DNA of 6,453 nucleotides from JBFHNV01 sp965365655 (GCA_965365655.1 CBDUCN010000295.1:1-6453); one strand, 5' to 3'. Positions 1 through 6,283 are shown, counted from the first letter of the stretch. Notes: generated by a model from the letters alone, not told the origin. Translations and numbers: made by a program.

Positions 1-786
1 CACTGGATCGGCTTCGGCCCCGACGGCAAGCTCTACATCTCAGCCGGCGACGGCGGCTACGCGAACGACTGGGGCATCGGCCACAACGTGACCGAGGGCA
101 ACGGCCAGGACCTGACCGTCGAGCACGGCAAGATCCTGCGCATCGACGTCGACGCCGGTGAGCCCTACGGCATCCCGTCCGACAATCCCTTCGTCAACGA
201 CATGAACGCCGCGGACGAGATCTGGGCCTACGGCCTGCGCAACCCGTGGCGCTGCTCGTTCGACATGGACGACGGCCGCCTGTTCTGCGCCGACGTGCAG
301 CAGAACAGCTTCGAGGAGGTGGACATCATCACCAAGGGCGGCAACTACGGCTGGCGCCGCATGGAAGCCACCCATTGCTTCGACTACCAGAAGCCGGACA
401 ACCACCCGGGAAGCTGCGACAAGGCCAACCTCACGCTGCCGATTCTCGAGTACAAGAACTGCACCGCGCAGCCGGACGGCTGCAAGGGCATCTCGGTGAC
501 CGGCGGCTACGTCTACCGCGGCGCCCACGGGCCGTGGAAAGGCAAGTACATCTTCGGCGACTGGTCGAAGACCTTCGGCGAGATGAACGGCTCGATCTTC
601 GTCGCGACCGAGAGCGGCGGGAAGTGGAGCATGGAGCACACGAAGGTCGTCAACATGGAGGGCAACCTGCCCTACGTGCTGGCCTTCGCCCAGGACAACG
701 GCGGCGAGGTGTACGCGCTGACCTCGGTCACCACCGGCCCGGTGGGCGGCCTGGACACGATCTACCGCATCGTGCCCGCGCAGTAG
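1..786 (+). CDS. PQQ-dependent sugar dehydrogenase (glucose/sorbosone dehydrogenase family), C-terminal part
   Basis: The reading frame is open from base 1 to a TAG stop and encodes the last 261 residues; the start lies left of the window. The fragment opens with a FGPDG-LY blade motif (residues 5-12), followed by GKILRID (43-49), GLRNPWR (78-84), KGGNYGW (112-118), GGYVYRG (168-174) and GKYIFGDW (181-188). These are typical of the soluble aldose sugar dehydrogenase/GSDH beta-propeller, a periplasmic enzyme oxidising aldoses with PQQ. Arg80-Asn81 corresponds to the Arg-Asn pair near PQQ in soluble glucose dehydrogenase, and His1 may be the catalytic-region histidine of that family, although the upstream context is missing. 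Six cysteines (85, 96, 126, 139, 154, 161) would allow disulfides in an exported protein. The c-type cytochrome gene downstream fits a role as electron acceptor. Family assignment is strong; the substrate is unknown. The internal GTG at 88 is not the start, because homologous sequence continues upstream. Confidence 0.93.
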   Translation, partial: HWIGFGPDGKLYISAGDGGYANDWGIGHNVTEGNGQDLTVEHGKILRIDVDAGEPYGIPSDNPFVNDMNAADEIWAYGLRNPWRCSFDMDDGRLFCADVQQNSFEEVDIITKGGNYGWRRMEATHCFDYQKPDNHPGSCDKANLTLPILEYKNCTAQPDGCKGISVTGGYVYRGAHGPWKGKYIFGDWSKTFGEMNGSIFVATESGGKWSMEHTKVVNMEGNLPYVLAFAQDNGGEVYALTSVTTGPVGGLDTIYRIVPAQ

Positions 787-795
787 CGGCGCCAC

Positions 796-824
796 CGGGC
801 GCCGGCCCCGGCGGCCGGCGCCCG
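796..824. other. GC-rich perfect hairpin 1 (12-bp stem)
   Basis: Arms 796-807 and 813-824 are perfectly complementary around a 5-nt loop. It begins 10 bp after the dehydrogenase stop codon. No T-run follows, so it is not a textbook intrinsic terminator. It may protect the 3' end of the dehydrogenase message or pause transcription. Confidence 0.6.
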
Positions 825-827
825 CCG

Positions 828-851
828 CTCGCGGCCGGGACCGGCCGCGAG
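828..851. terminator. GC-rich perfect hairpin 2, possible terminator or attenuator
   Basis: Arms 828-837 and 842-851 (CTCGCGGCCG/CGGCCGCGAG) form a perfect 10-bp stem with loop GGAC. It sits in tandem 3 bp after hairpin 1. The T-tract of an intrinsic terminator is missing, so termination is only a guess; in very GC-rich genomes such T-less hairpins are common at gene ends. Confidence 0.4.
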
Positions 852-864
852 TGTAGGCTTGCCC

Positions 865-894
865 GCCCGGGCCCGCAGCAGCGCGGGCCCGGGC
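865..894. promoter_or_regulatory. GC-rich perfect hairpin 3 in the cytochrome 5' leader
   Basis: Arms 865-876 (GCCCGGGCCCGC) and 883-894 form a perfect 12-bp stem with a 6-nt loop AGCAGC. It ends 18 bp before the Shine-Dalgarno-like GAGGA of the cytochrome gene. If transcribed from the dehydrogenase promoter it would be a strong leader structure and could reduce read-through into the cytochrome gene. The structure is visible; the function is inferred. Confidence 0.45.
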
Positions 895-912
895 GATCCA
901 GGCACGGGCGGC

Positions 913-917
913 GAGGA
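913..917 (+). promoter_or_regulatory. Ribosome binding site deciding a GTG start
   Basis: GAGGA lies 6 nt before GTG 924. The alternative ATG at 942 has no such sequence at proper spacing, so the GTG start is preferred. Confidence 0.6.
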
Positions 918-923
918 CCCATC

Positions 924-1292
924 GTGACGACGAGCACCACCATGACATGGCGAGCGCGGGCGCTCGCCGCAGGGCTGTCCGGCGCGCTCGCGCTGGCAGC
1001 GGGCGTCGCGGCCGGCGAGACGGCCGGCAGCTTCGAGAAGGCCTTCCTCGAGGATCCGGCGAACATCGCGCAGGGCGAGGCGATCTGGTCGAAGCAGTGC
1101 CGGCACTGCCACGGGCGCAACGCCTACCCGGGCAAGGCACCGAAGCTCAAGCCCCGCAAGTACACGCCCGAGTTCGTCTACGTGCGGGTGACCGACGGCT
1201 TCCGCAAGATGCCGGCGTGGAAGGACGTCTACAGCGACGAGGAGCGCCGCGCGATCGTGGCCTACGTGCTGAGCGGCGAGTTCTCGCCGTGA
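924..1292 (+). CDS. Small exported mono-haem c-type cytochrome
   Basis: It encodes 122 residues from GTG 924 (ATG 942, residue 7, is the alternative). Residues 9-30 form a signal peptide with two Arg and a long Ala/Leu/Gly core, probably cleaved near GVAAG (27-31). The single haem-binding motif CRHCH is at 59-63, with His63 as proximal ligand. Met96 in RKMPAW (94-99) is the likely distal ligand, and the C-terminal helix DEERRAIVAYVLSG (105-118) is typical of class I cytochromes c. Small periplasmic cytochromes of this kind take electrons from quinoproteins and pass them to terminal oxidases. Its place directly after a PQQ sugar dehydrogenase gene on the same strand supports that role, although the 137-bp structured gap means co-transcription is not certain. 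Its 3' end overlaps the convergent TMEM220 gene by 31 bp. Confidence 0.92.
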   Translation: MTTSTTMTWRARALAAGLSGALALAAGVAAGETAGSFEKAFLEDPANIAQGEAIWSKQCRHCHGRNAYPGKAPKLKPRKYTPEFVYVRVTDGFRKMPAWKDVYSDEERRAIVAYVLSGEFSP

Positions 1293-1660
1293 CGCGGTCC
1301 GCCGCCGGAGGGGCGGCGCGCGGTCGTCGCGGCCACCGCGACCAGAGCGAGCGCGACGGTCACGATCATCATGCCCATGCCCTCGCGCGCGGGCTCGCTC
1401 TGCCACCACACCTCCTGATGCCAGAACCCGCTCTCGCGCGGCCAGAACCACCAGGTGCCGGCCACCGCAGCGGCGAGCGTCACACCCAGCAGCCCGCGCG
1501 ACAGCGGGTGCGCGAGGCGTGCCGGGCGCCAGCACGCGAGGCCGGCCCACGCCGCCGGAATGGCGTACACCGGCATCCAGAAGTAGAAGTCGGGGTCGTT
1601 GTACTGCACGGCGACGAAGGCCGCGAGCAGCACGCACATGAAACCGTTGACGACGCGCAT
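1262..1660 (-). CDS. TMEM220-family four-helix membrane protein
   Basis: It encodes 132 residues. The start is ATG at 1660-1658, preceded by GGAGG at 7-nt spacing; the longer frame to 1714 adds 18 low-complexity residues and has no better start. About four membrane segments are visible: 3-18, 28-44, 54-73 and 94-112. Features that recall the TMEM220 family are VQYNDPDFYFW (18-28) after helix 1, an aromatic WWFWP (70-74), and the SEPAREGMGMM stretch (88-98) opening helix 4. The biochemical role of this family in bacteria is unknown to me. The polar C-terminal tail from about residue 113 is the part that overlaps the cytochrome gene on the other strand. It is transcribed away from eboD, so it need not belong to that cluster. 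Confidence 0.82.
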   Translation of the reverse strand: MRVVNGFMCVLLAAFVAVQYNDPDFYFWMPVYAIPAAWAGLACWRPARLAHPLSRGLLGVTLAAAVAGTWWFWPRESGFWHQEVWWQSEPAREGMGMMIVTVALALVAVAATTARRPSGGGPRHGENSPLST

Positions 1661-1667
1661 CGGGCTG

Positions 1668-1672
1668 CCTCC
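1668..1672 (-). promoter_or_regulatory. Ribosome binding site of the TMEM220-family gene
   Basis: GGAGG on the - strand, 7 nt before ATG 1660, fixes the start against the upstream in-frame ATG at 1714. Confidence 0.75.
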
Positions 1673-1835
1673 TTCGTGGCGCGCGGCCGGCGCCGGGGCG
1701 CGCCGCGCACCCACAGCATAGCCTGCGCCGCTGCGCCCGGGAGTGTCGAGGGCGCACAGTGCCGGCGGCCCGCGAACGGATCCCCGCGCGCGCCGGATGT
1801 CGCGACGGCCGCCCGATCCTCACCCGGCCCCTGAC

Positions 1836-1839
1836 GGAG
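1836..1839 (+). promoter_or_regulatory. Ribosome binding site of eboD
   Basis: GGAG lies 7 nt before ATG 1847. It supports the start of eboD and the start of translation of the ebo genes here. Confidence 0.65.
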
Positions 1840-1846
1840 CCCGGCG

Positions 1847-3031
1847 ATGAGCAGCACGCGCACGCTGGAACAGGTGCACTGGCAGCGCTTCGAGGTGCCC
1901 TTCGAGTACCCCGTTTACTTCACCGAGGGCGTGCTCGACCCGGACAACCCCGTGCTCGCCGACGCGCTGTCGCGCCTCGAGCCGGACAAGCGCCACCGCT
2001 TCCTGGTGTTCGTGGACGACGGCCTCGTGCGCGCGAGGCCGCGGCTCGCGGACTCGGTCGCGGCCTACGCGGCACGGCACGCCGAACGCCTGGACCTGGT
2101 CGCCGAGCCCGTCGCGGTGCCCGGCGGCGAGGTCGTGAAGACCGATCTCGCGTTCGTCGAGCGCATGCAGCGCGCGCTGTTCGAGCACCACATCGACCGC
2201 CACTCGTACGTGATCGCGATCGGCGGCGGCGCGGTGCTGGACGCGGTGGGACTGGTCGCGGCAACCACCCACCGCGGCGTGCGCCACGTTCGCGTGCCCA
2301 GCACGGTGCTCGCGCAGGACGACTCCGGCGTCGGCGTGAAGAACGGCATCAACCTCTACGAGCAGAAGAACTTCGTCGGCACCTTCGCGCCGCCGTTCGC
2401 GGTGATCAACGACCTCGACTTCATCGACGACCTGCCGCCGCGCGATCGCGTTGCGGGCATGGCCGAGGCGGTGAAGGTCGCGCTCATCCGCGACGGCGAG
2501 TTCTTCACGTGGCTGGAGCGCAACGCCGACGCGCTGGCGCTGTTCGAGCGCCCCGCGATGGCGACGCTGATCCGGCGCTGCGCGGAGCTGCACATGCGCC
2601 AGATCGCGCGCGGCGGCGACCCGTTCGAGTCCGGCAGCGCGCGCCCGCTGGACTTCGGTCACTGGTCGGCGCACAAGCTGGAGAGCCTGACGCGCCATCA
2701 CGTGCGCCACGGCGAGGCGGTCGCCATCGGCATGGCGCTGGACGCGCGCTACTCGGTGCTGTGCGGGCTGCTGCCCGCGGGCGAGGACGAGCGGATCTGC
2801 TTCCTGCTCGAGCACCTCGGCTTCCGCCTGTGGCACAACGGGCTGGACACAGCGGAGCCCGACGGGCGCCTCGCGGTGCTGAAGGGCCTGCAGGACTTCC
2901 GCGAGCACCTCGGCGGCGAGCTCACGATCACGCTTCTGGAAGGCATCGGCCGAGGTGTCGAGGTGCACGCGATGGACGAGGCGCTGATCCTGGACGCGCT
3001 CGACTGGCTGCGCCGCCGCGAGGCCGCCTGA
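1847..3031 (+). CDS. eboD: EboD, 3-dehydroquinate-synthase-like sugar phosphate cyclase
   Basis: This 394-residue protein belongs to the dehydroquinate synthase superfamily and is slightly longer than ordinary AroB (about 360). The N-terminal half holds the NAD-binding part: GGEVVKTD (93-100) and GGGAVLD (126-132). The substrate loop is PSTVLAQDDSGVGVKNGIN (151-169), where AroB has QVDSSVGGKTG-N; Lys165 and Asn169 are kept, but several neighbours differ. The metal ligands of the superfamily are present: Glu207 (in GMAEAVK), His272 (DFGHWSAH) and His288 (RHGEAVAIG). It is therefore probably an active NAD- and metal-dependent cyclase acting on a phosphorylated sugar, not necessarily the shikimate-pathway enzyme. 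The match to EboD rests on this loop and on the neighbours: eboE starts inside its stop codon (TGATG, 1-nt overlap) and the UbiA-like eboC follows. The reaction catalysed by EboD is not established. Confidence 0.9.
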   Translation: MSSTRTLEQVHWQRFEVPFEYPVYFTEGVLDPDNPVLADALSRLEPDKRHRFLVFVDDGLVRARPRLADSVAAYAARHAERLDLVAEPVAVPGGEVVKTDLAFVERMQRALFEHHIDRHSYVIAIGGGAVLDAVGLVAATTHRGVRHVRVPSTVLAQDDSGVGVKNGINLYEQKNFVGTFAPPFAVINDLDFIDDLPPRDRVAGMAEAVKVALIRDGEFFTWLERNADALALFERPAMATLIRRCAELHMRQIARGGDPFESGSARPLDFGHWSAHKLESLTRHHVRHGEAVAIGMALDARYSVLCGLLPAGEDERICFLLEHLGFRLWHNGLDTAEPDGRLAVLKGLQDFREHLGGELTITLLEGIGRGVEVHAMDEALILDALDWLRRREAA

Positions 3032-4239
3032 TGCGGCTGCACGCGGGCGGGGCCGACTGCCACCTGACCTACTGCACCAACATCCACGCCGCCGAGCACT
3101 GGCCCGACGTCGCGCGCGGCCTGCGCGAGCACCTGCCGCGCATCCAGGCCCTGTTCGCGCCCGGCGCGAAGCTAGGGGTGGGCCTTCGCCTCGCGGCGTC
3201 GGCCGCGCAATCGCTGCGCGACCCGGCGTGCATGGACGAGCTGCGCGAGGTGCTCGGCGACGACTTCTACGTGTTCACGCTGAACGGCTTCCCGTACGGC
3301 GCGTTCCATGGTCAGCCGGTGAAGGACGGCGCGTACCTCCCGGACTGGTCGGCGCCGGAGCGCCTCGCGTACACGAACCTTCTCGCCGACGAGCTGGCCG
3401 CGATCCTGCCCGACGGCATCGCCGGCAGCGTGAGCACCGTGCCGTGCACCTACAAGCCGTGGCTCGCGCGCGACGGCGACGCGCGCGTCGCGCGCATCGT
3501 CGAGAACCTGCTCGCGCACGCCGCGCACCTGGTCGAGGTGCGGCGGCGCACCGGCAAGCGCATCAGCCTCGCGCTGGAGCCGGAGCCGTTCTGCATGCTG
3601 GAGACGGTGGAGGAGACGGTGCGCTTCTTCGAGGAGCACCTGTACGCGTCCGCCGCGGCCGAGCGGCTCGCGACGCTCGCGGGCCTGTCGCGCGGCGACG
3701 CGGGGGATGCGCTGCGCACGCACCTGTCGGTGTGCTACGACGTGTGCCACGCGGCGGTGGAGTACGAGGATCCGGCGGGCAGCGTGGATTCCCTGCGCGC
3801 TGCCGGGATCCCGATCGGCAAGCTGCAGCTGTCGAGCGCGCTCAAGGTCGCGCCCGTGAATGCGCAGGCCGTCGCCGCGCTGCGCGCGTTCGACGAGCCG
3901 GTGTACCTGCACCAGACCATCGAGCGCCGCGGCGACACGCTCACCCGCTACGAGGACCTGGGCCCGGCGCTCGCGAACGCCGCTGCGGCCGACGGCGCCG
4001 AGTGGCGCAGCCACTTCCACGTTCCGGTGTTCCTCGAGCACATGGAGCACTTCGCGACCACGCAGGACTTCCTGCGCGCGATCCTCGCGCTGCACCGCGC
4101 GCAGGCGATCTCGCCGCACCTGGAGGTCGAGACCTACACCTGGGACGTGCTGCCGCCGCTGTACCGCGACAGCGAGCTGTCCAGCGCGATCGCCCGCGAG
4201 CTCGCGTGGGTGCGCGGCGAGCTGACCGGCGCCGCGTGA
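3031..4239 (+). CDS. eboE: EboE, TIM-barrel metabolite traffic protein
   Basis: It encodes 402 residues. ATG 3031 shares its A with the eboD TGA stop, and GAGG lies 7 nt upstream inside eboD, so translation is probably coupled. The N-terminal HLTYCTNIHAAEHW (11-24) is the hallmark of the EboE family, annotated as 'metabolite traffic protein EboE' and related to xylose-isomerase/AP-endonuclease TIM barrels. Candidate metal or catalytic residues at the ends of barrel strands are Glu183 and Glu185 (LEPEPF), Asp237 and His240 (CYDVCH), His294 (YLHQT), His328 and His330 (SHFHVPVF) and Glu367 (EVETYTWD). No signal peptide is seen, so it should be cytoplasmic. By fold it may isomerise or epimerise a sugar-like intermediate; this is inference. 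ebo mutants of Nostoc punctiforme fail to move a scytonemin precursor to the periplasm, which is the source of the family name. The same frame stays open back to 1759, but that part is a shadow of eboD. Confidence 0.91.
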   Translation: MRLHAGGADCHLTYCTNIHAAEHWPDVARGLREHLPRIQALFAPGAKLGVGLRLAASAAQSLRDPACMDELREVLGDDFYVFTLNGFPYGAFHGQPVKDGAYLPDWSAPERLAYTNLLADELAAILPDGIAGSVSTVPCTYKPWLARDGDARVARIVENLLAHAAHLVEVRRRTGKRISLALEPEPFCMLETVEETVRFFEEHLYASAAAERLATLAGLSRGDAGDALRTHLSVCYDVCHAAVEYEDPAGSVDSLRAAGIPIGKLQLSSALKVAPVNAQAVAALRAFDEPVYLHQTIERRGDTLTRYEDLGPALANAAAADGAEWRSHFHVPVFLEHMEHFATTQDFLRAILALHRAQAISPHLEVETYTWDVLPPLYRDSELSSAIARELAWVRGELTGAA

Positions 4240-4263
4240 ACGCCGGTCGTGCGCCCGGGACAC

Positions 4264-4315
4264 AAGGGGGACAGTTCACCTATTTCCGTTCGGAAACAGG
4301 TGAACTGTCCCCCTT
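4264..4315. repeat. REP-like long palindrome in the eboE-eboC gap; possible terminator on + strand
   Basis: Arms 4264-4288 and 4291-4315 pair over 25 positions with one mismatch (A4282/C4297) around a 2-nt centre. The left arm reads AAGGGGGACAGTTCACCT and continues with ATTTCCG. The right end runs into TTTT (4314-4317), so in the + direction it also resembles an intrinsic terminator. The base composition is lower in GC than the genes around it. The arm resembles dispersed REP-type palindromes linked to Y1/RAYT transposases in beta- and gammaproteobacteria; this is from memory and could not be searched. It begins 24 bp after the eboE stop and ends 12 bp before the eboC start. Confidence 0.85.
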
Positions 4316-4327
4316 TTCTGCTGCGCC

Positions 4328-5191
4328 GTGACCCTCGCCGACGCGCTCGCGCTCGGGCGGGTCTCCAACCTGCCGACGGTGTGGACCGACATGCTGGCCG
4401 GCGTGGTGCTGGCCGGCGGCGCGCTGGCGCACCCGGCGCTGCCGGCGCTCGCCGCCGCGCTGACCCTGTTCTACGTCGGCGGGATGTACCTGAACGACTT
4501 TTTCGACGCCGCGATCGACGCGCTGGAGCGGCCCGAGCGGCCGATCCCGGCCGGCCGGGTGCGCCGCGCCACGGTGGGCGCCGCCGGCTTCGCGATGCTG
4601 GGCGCCGGGATCGCGCTGACCGGGTGGGTGGGCGTCCAGGCGGGAACACCGTGGCCGCCCGCCGCCGGCACGGCGCTTGCGGCGTGCATCGTGCTCTACG
4701 ACTGGCACCACAAGGGCAACCCGCTCAGCCCGCTGGTGATGGGGGCGTGCCGCGTGCTGGTGTACGTGACCGCCGGCGTCAGCGTGGCCGCATCGCTGCC
4801 GCCGGCGCTGCTCGCCGGCGCCGCGGTGCTGCTCGGCTACCTGGTCGGCCTCACGTACACCGCGAAGCAGGAGAACCTGGGCCGGGTGCGCAACCTGTGG
4901 CCGCTCGCGTTCCTCGCCGCTCCCGCGATCTACGGCGCGGCGCTGGCGCTGGACGCGCCGGCGGCGTGGCCGTACCTCGCGCTGCACGTCGCGTGGGTGC
5001 TGGTCGCGCTGCACTTCGTGCGCCGCCGCGGGCCGGGCGACATCCCGCGCGCCGTGGTCAGCCTGATCGCCGGCATCTCGCTGGTGGACGCGCTGCTGGT
5101 CGCAGCGGCCGGCGCAGGCGGGCTCGCACTGCTGTGCGTCGGCGGGTTCGCGCTGACGCTGACGCTGCAGCGTTACGTCGCGGGCACGTAG
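4328..5191 (+). CDS. eboC: EboC, UbiA-like membrane prenyltransferase
   Basis: It encodes 287 very hydrophobic residues with about eight membrane segments. The first Asp-rich motif NDFFDAAID (56-64, NDxxDxxxD) binds the Mg-diphosphate of a prenyl donor in UbiA enzymes. The second conserved loop is YDWHHKGNP (124-132) with Asp125, and YTAKQEN (177-183) is a further conserved loop that recalls EboC proteins. The predicted role is transfer of a polyprenyl group to a soluble acceptor at the inner membrane; given its neighbours, the acceptor may be the product of EboD/EboE (inference). GTG 4328 is the only usable start: a TGA at 4301-4303 closes the frame upstream, and the next ATG (residue 22) would remove the conserved N-terminal RVSNLPTVW (11-19). 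No Shine-Dalgarno sequence precedes it; a long palindrome ends 12 bp upstream. The gene may be part of the eboD-eboE transcript but has an 88-bp gap instead of an overlap. Confidence 0.9.
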   Translation: MTLADALALGRVSNLPTVWTDMLAGVVLAGGALAHPALPALAAALTLFYVGGMYLNDFFDAAIDALERPERPIPAGRVRRATVGAAGFAMLGAGIALTGWVGVQAGTPWPPAAGTALAACIVLYDWHHKGNPLSPLVMGACRVLVYVTAGVSVAASLPPALLAGAAVLLGYLVGLTYTAKQENLGRVRNLWPLAFLAAPAIYGAALALDAPAAWPYLALHVAWVLVALHFVRRRGPGDIPRAVVSLIAGISLVDALLVAAAGAGGLALLCVGGFALTLTLQRYVAGT

Positions 5192-5193
5192 AC

Positions 5194-5218
5194 GGGGGAC
5201 GGCTCGCTCATTTCTCCG
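5194..5218 (+). repeat. Diverged half-copy of the 4264-4315 repeat
   Basis: Bases 5194-5214 match 4266-4286 at 16 of 21 positions without gaps, and all five differences are transitions. The shared parts are GGGGGAC at the start and ATTTC at the end. It starts 2 bp after the eboC stop and has no matching right arm downstream, so it is either a decayed single unit or a member of a related repeat family. The similarity is visible; common origin is inferred. The rest of the gap to 5425 holds only a 6-bp hairpin (5260-5275) and no gene I can support. Confidence 0.5.
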
Positions 5219-5425
5219 CGACGCGATGACCGGGCCGCCGCCGTCGGGTGCCGGCAACTCGTGCCACGCGGCACGGTCGAGCACCGCCTGGCGTTGCCGG
5301 ATGCAGTCCCGGTGCTGTGCTTCGTATGGACGGGGATGGGCCGGCGTGGCCGTAACGACCGCGACCGCCGACCCGCCGGCGCGAGCCCGCCGCGACTCGG
5401 CGACCCGTCGGTTCGCGCGCTCGCG

Positions 5426-6274
5426 TCAGACCGCAGCCGGGCGCGCCCTGCGGCGCCTGAGCGTCATCAGCACGATACCGCCGGCGAGCAGGGCGACGGA
5501 GCCCGGCGCCGGCGCCGCGGCCGCCGGCAACCCGGCCACGCGGTTGTCGACGAGGAAGGTGCCGGCGTTCGCCGTCACGCCCGCCGTTGAGATGTCGAAG
5601 AACCGGGCGGTGTCGAACTGCAGCGTGTTGGCCGCGTTGGCGATCGCCTCGCCGGTGCCGCCGGAACCCGGCGAGAAGCTGGCAAGGGTCGACAGGGTCA
5701 TGGAGACCGTGATCGGAACGTCCACCGGGAAGGTCAGCACGGTGCCGACGAACTGGTCGATGTCCGCGCTCGCGTCGAGCGGGCCGGAGAAACCGCCCAC
5801 GGTCTGGCGGTCGCGGAACAGCTCGCCACCCCCGAGATGGCTCTGGCCGGAGGAGTCGAAATAGAAGAATGTGTAATCGACCCGCACCTCGGCGAACGCG
5901 CCGGTGAAGCCGCCGGTCGTCACGGAGGCGCTCAGCGCCGCGGTCAGCTGACCGCCGATGCCGACCGTGGCGCTCGCGGTGCCAGGCGTGTCCGCGGTGA
6001 AGAAGATGTCGCTGAGCTCCCAGCGCGAGCGGTTGATGAAGGAGCTGTTGCCGTCGGTGGTCCGGTTGAAGGAGCTCAGGGCCCCCAGCGATGCGCTGCC
6101 GAAGCCCTTGGACAGAGGCGCCGAGAGGGTCGGCTGGTCGGTCACGCTGGTCCCGGAGCCGCCACCCGTCGTGTTCTCCTGGCCCACGCTCAGCACCAGG
6201 GTCGCGTGCGACGCCGGTGCGAGCAGCAGCAGCGCGCCGAGCAGCGGTGTGCGGATGGAGGTTCTCAAGTTCAT
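5426..6274 (-). CDS. PEP-CTERM-type exported protein of unknown function
   Basis: It encodes 282 residues. The start is ATG 6274-6272, with AAGGAG 9 nt upstream; the in-frame ATG at 6283 abuts that sequence directly and is unlikely, and the frame further up to 6415 is low-complexity. Residues 1-24 are a signal peptide ending SHA (22-24). The body is rich in Ser, Thr, Gly and Phe, has no Cys and nearly no Lys, and is probably beta-rich. The C-terminus has the PEP-CTERM layout: PAPGS (255-259), a short hydrophobic helix (260-272) and RRRR (273-276). The Glu of the usual PEP triplet is Ala here. Such proteins are sorted and processed by an exosortase, usually encoded elsewhere, and often belong to the extracellular matrix or cell surface. 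No known domain is recognised in the body. It is convergent with eboC and probably unrelated to it. Confidence 0.85.
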   Translation of the reverse strand: MNLRTSIRTPLLGALLLLAPASHATLVLSVGQENTTGGGSGTSVTDQPTLSAPLSKGFGSASLGALSSFNRTTDGNSSFINRSRWELSDIFFTADTPGTASATVGIGGQLTAALSASVTTGGFTGAFAEVRVDYTFFYFDSSGQSHLGGGELFRDRQTVGGFSGPLDASADIDQFVGTVLTFPVDVPITVSMTLSTLASFSPGSGGTGEAIANAANTLQFDTARFFDISTAGVTANAGTFLVDNRVAGLPAAAAPAPGSVALLAGGIVLMTLRRRRARPAAV

Positions 6275-6283
6275 GCCGGTCAT

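Noticed and set aside
40..1140. 366-residue open frame on the - strand opposite the dehydrogenase and cytochrome genes
   Set aside because: Arg/Ala/Val/His-rich low-complexity translation typical of antisense frames in high-GC DNA; it covers two well-supported genes and resembles no family.
1681..1708. GC inverted repeat in the TMEM220-eboD gap
   Set aside because: The stem is only about 7 bp with a 14-nt loop, as expected by chance in such GC-rich DNA.
1759..3030. Open frame running continuously into eboE, suggesting an 826-residue fusion
   Set aside because: The upstream part is Arg/Ala/Pro-rich shadow of eboD in another frame. The EboE family N-terminus begins at ATG 3031, with a TGATG junction to eboD.
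1820..4263. Long - strand frames opposite eboD (1820-2968) and eboE (3172-4263)
   Set aside because: They mirror the codon bias of the genes opposite and show no domain or believable start; the + strand products are recognisable families.
4280..5284. 334-residue - strand frame opposite eboC
   Set aside because: Gln/Arg/His-rich shadow of a hydrophobic membrane protein gene, with no family motif.
5226..5864. 212-residue + strand frame after eboC
   Set aside because: Most of it is antisense to the PEP-CTERM gene. Composition is low-complexity, no ribosome binding site precedes it and no family is recognised.
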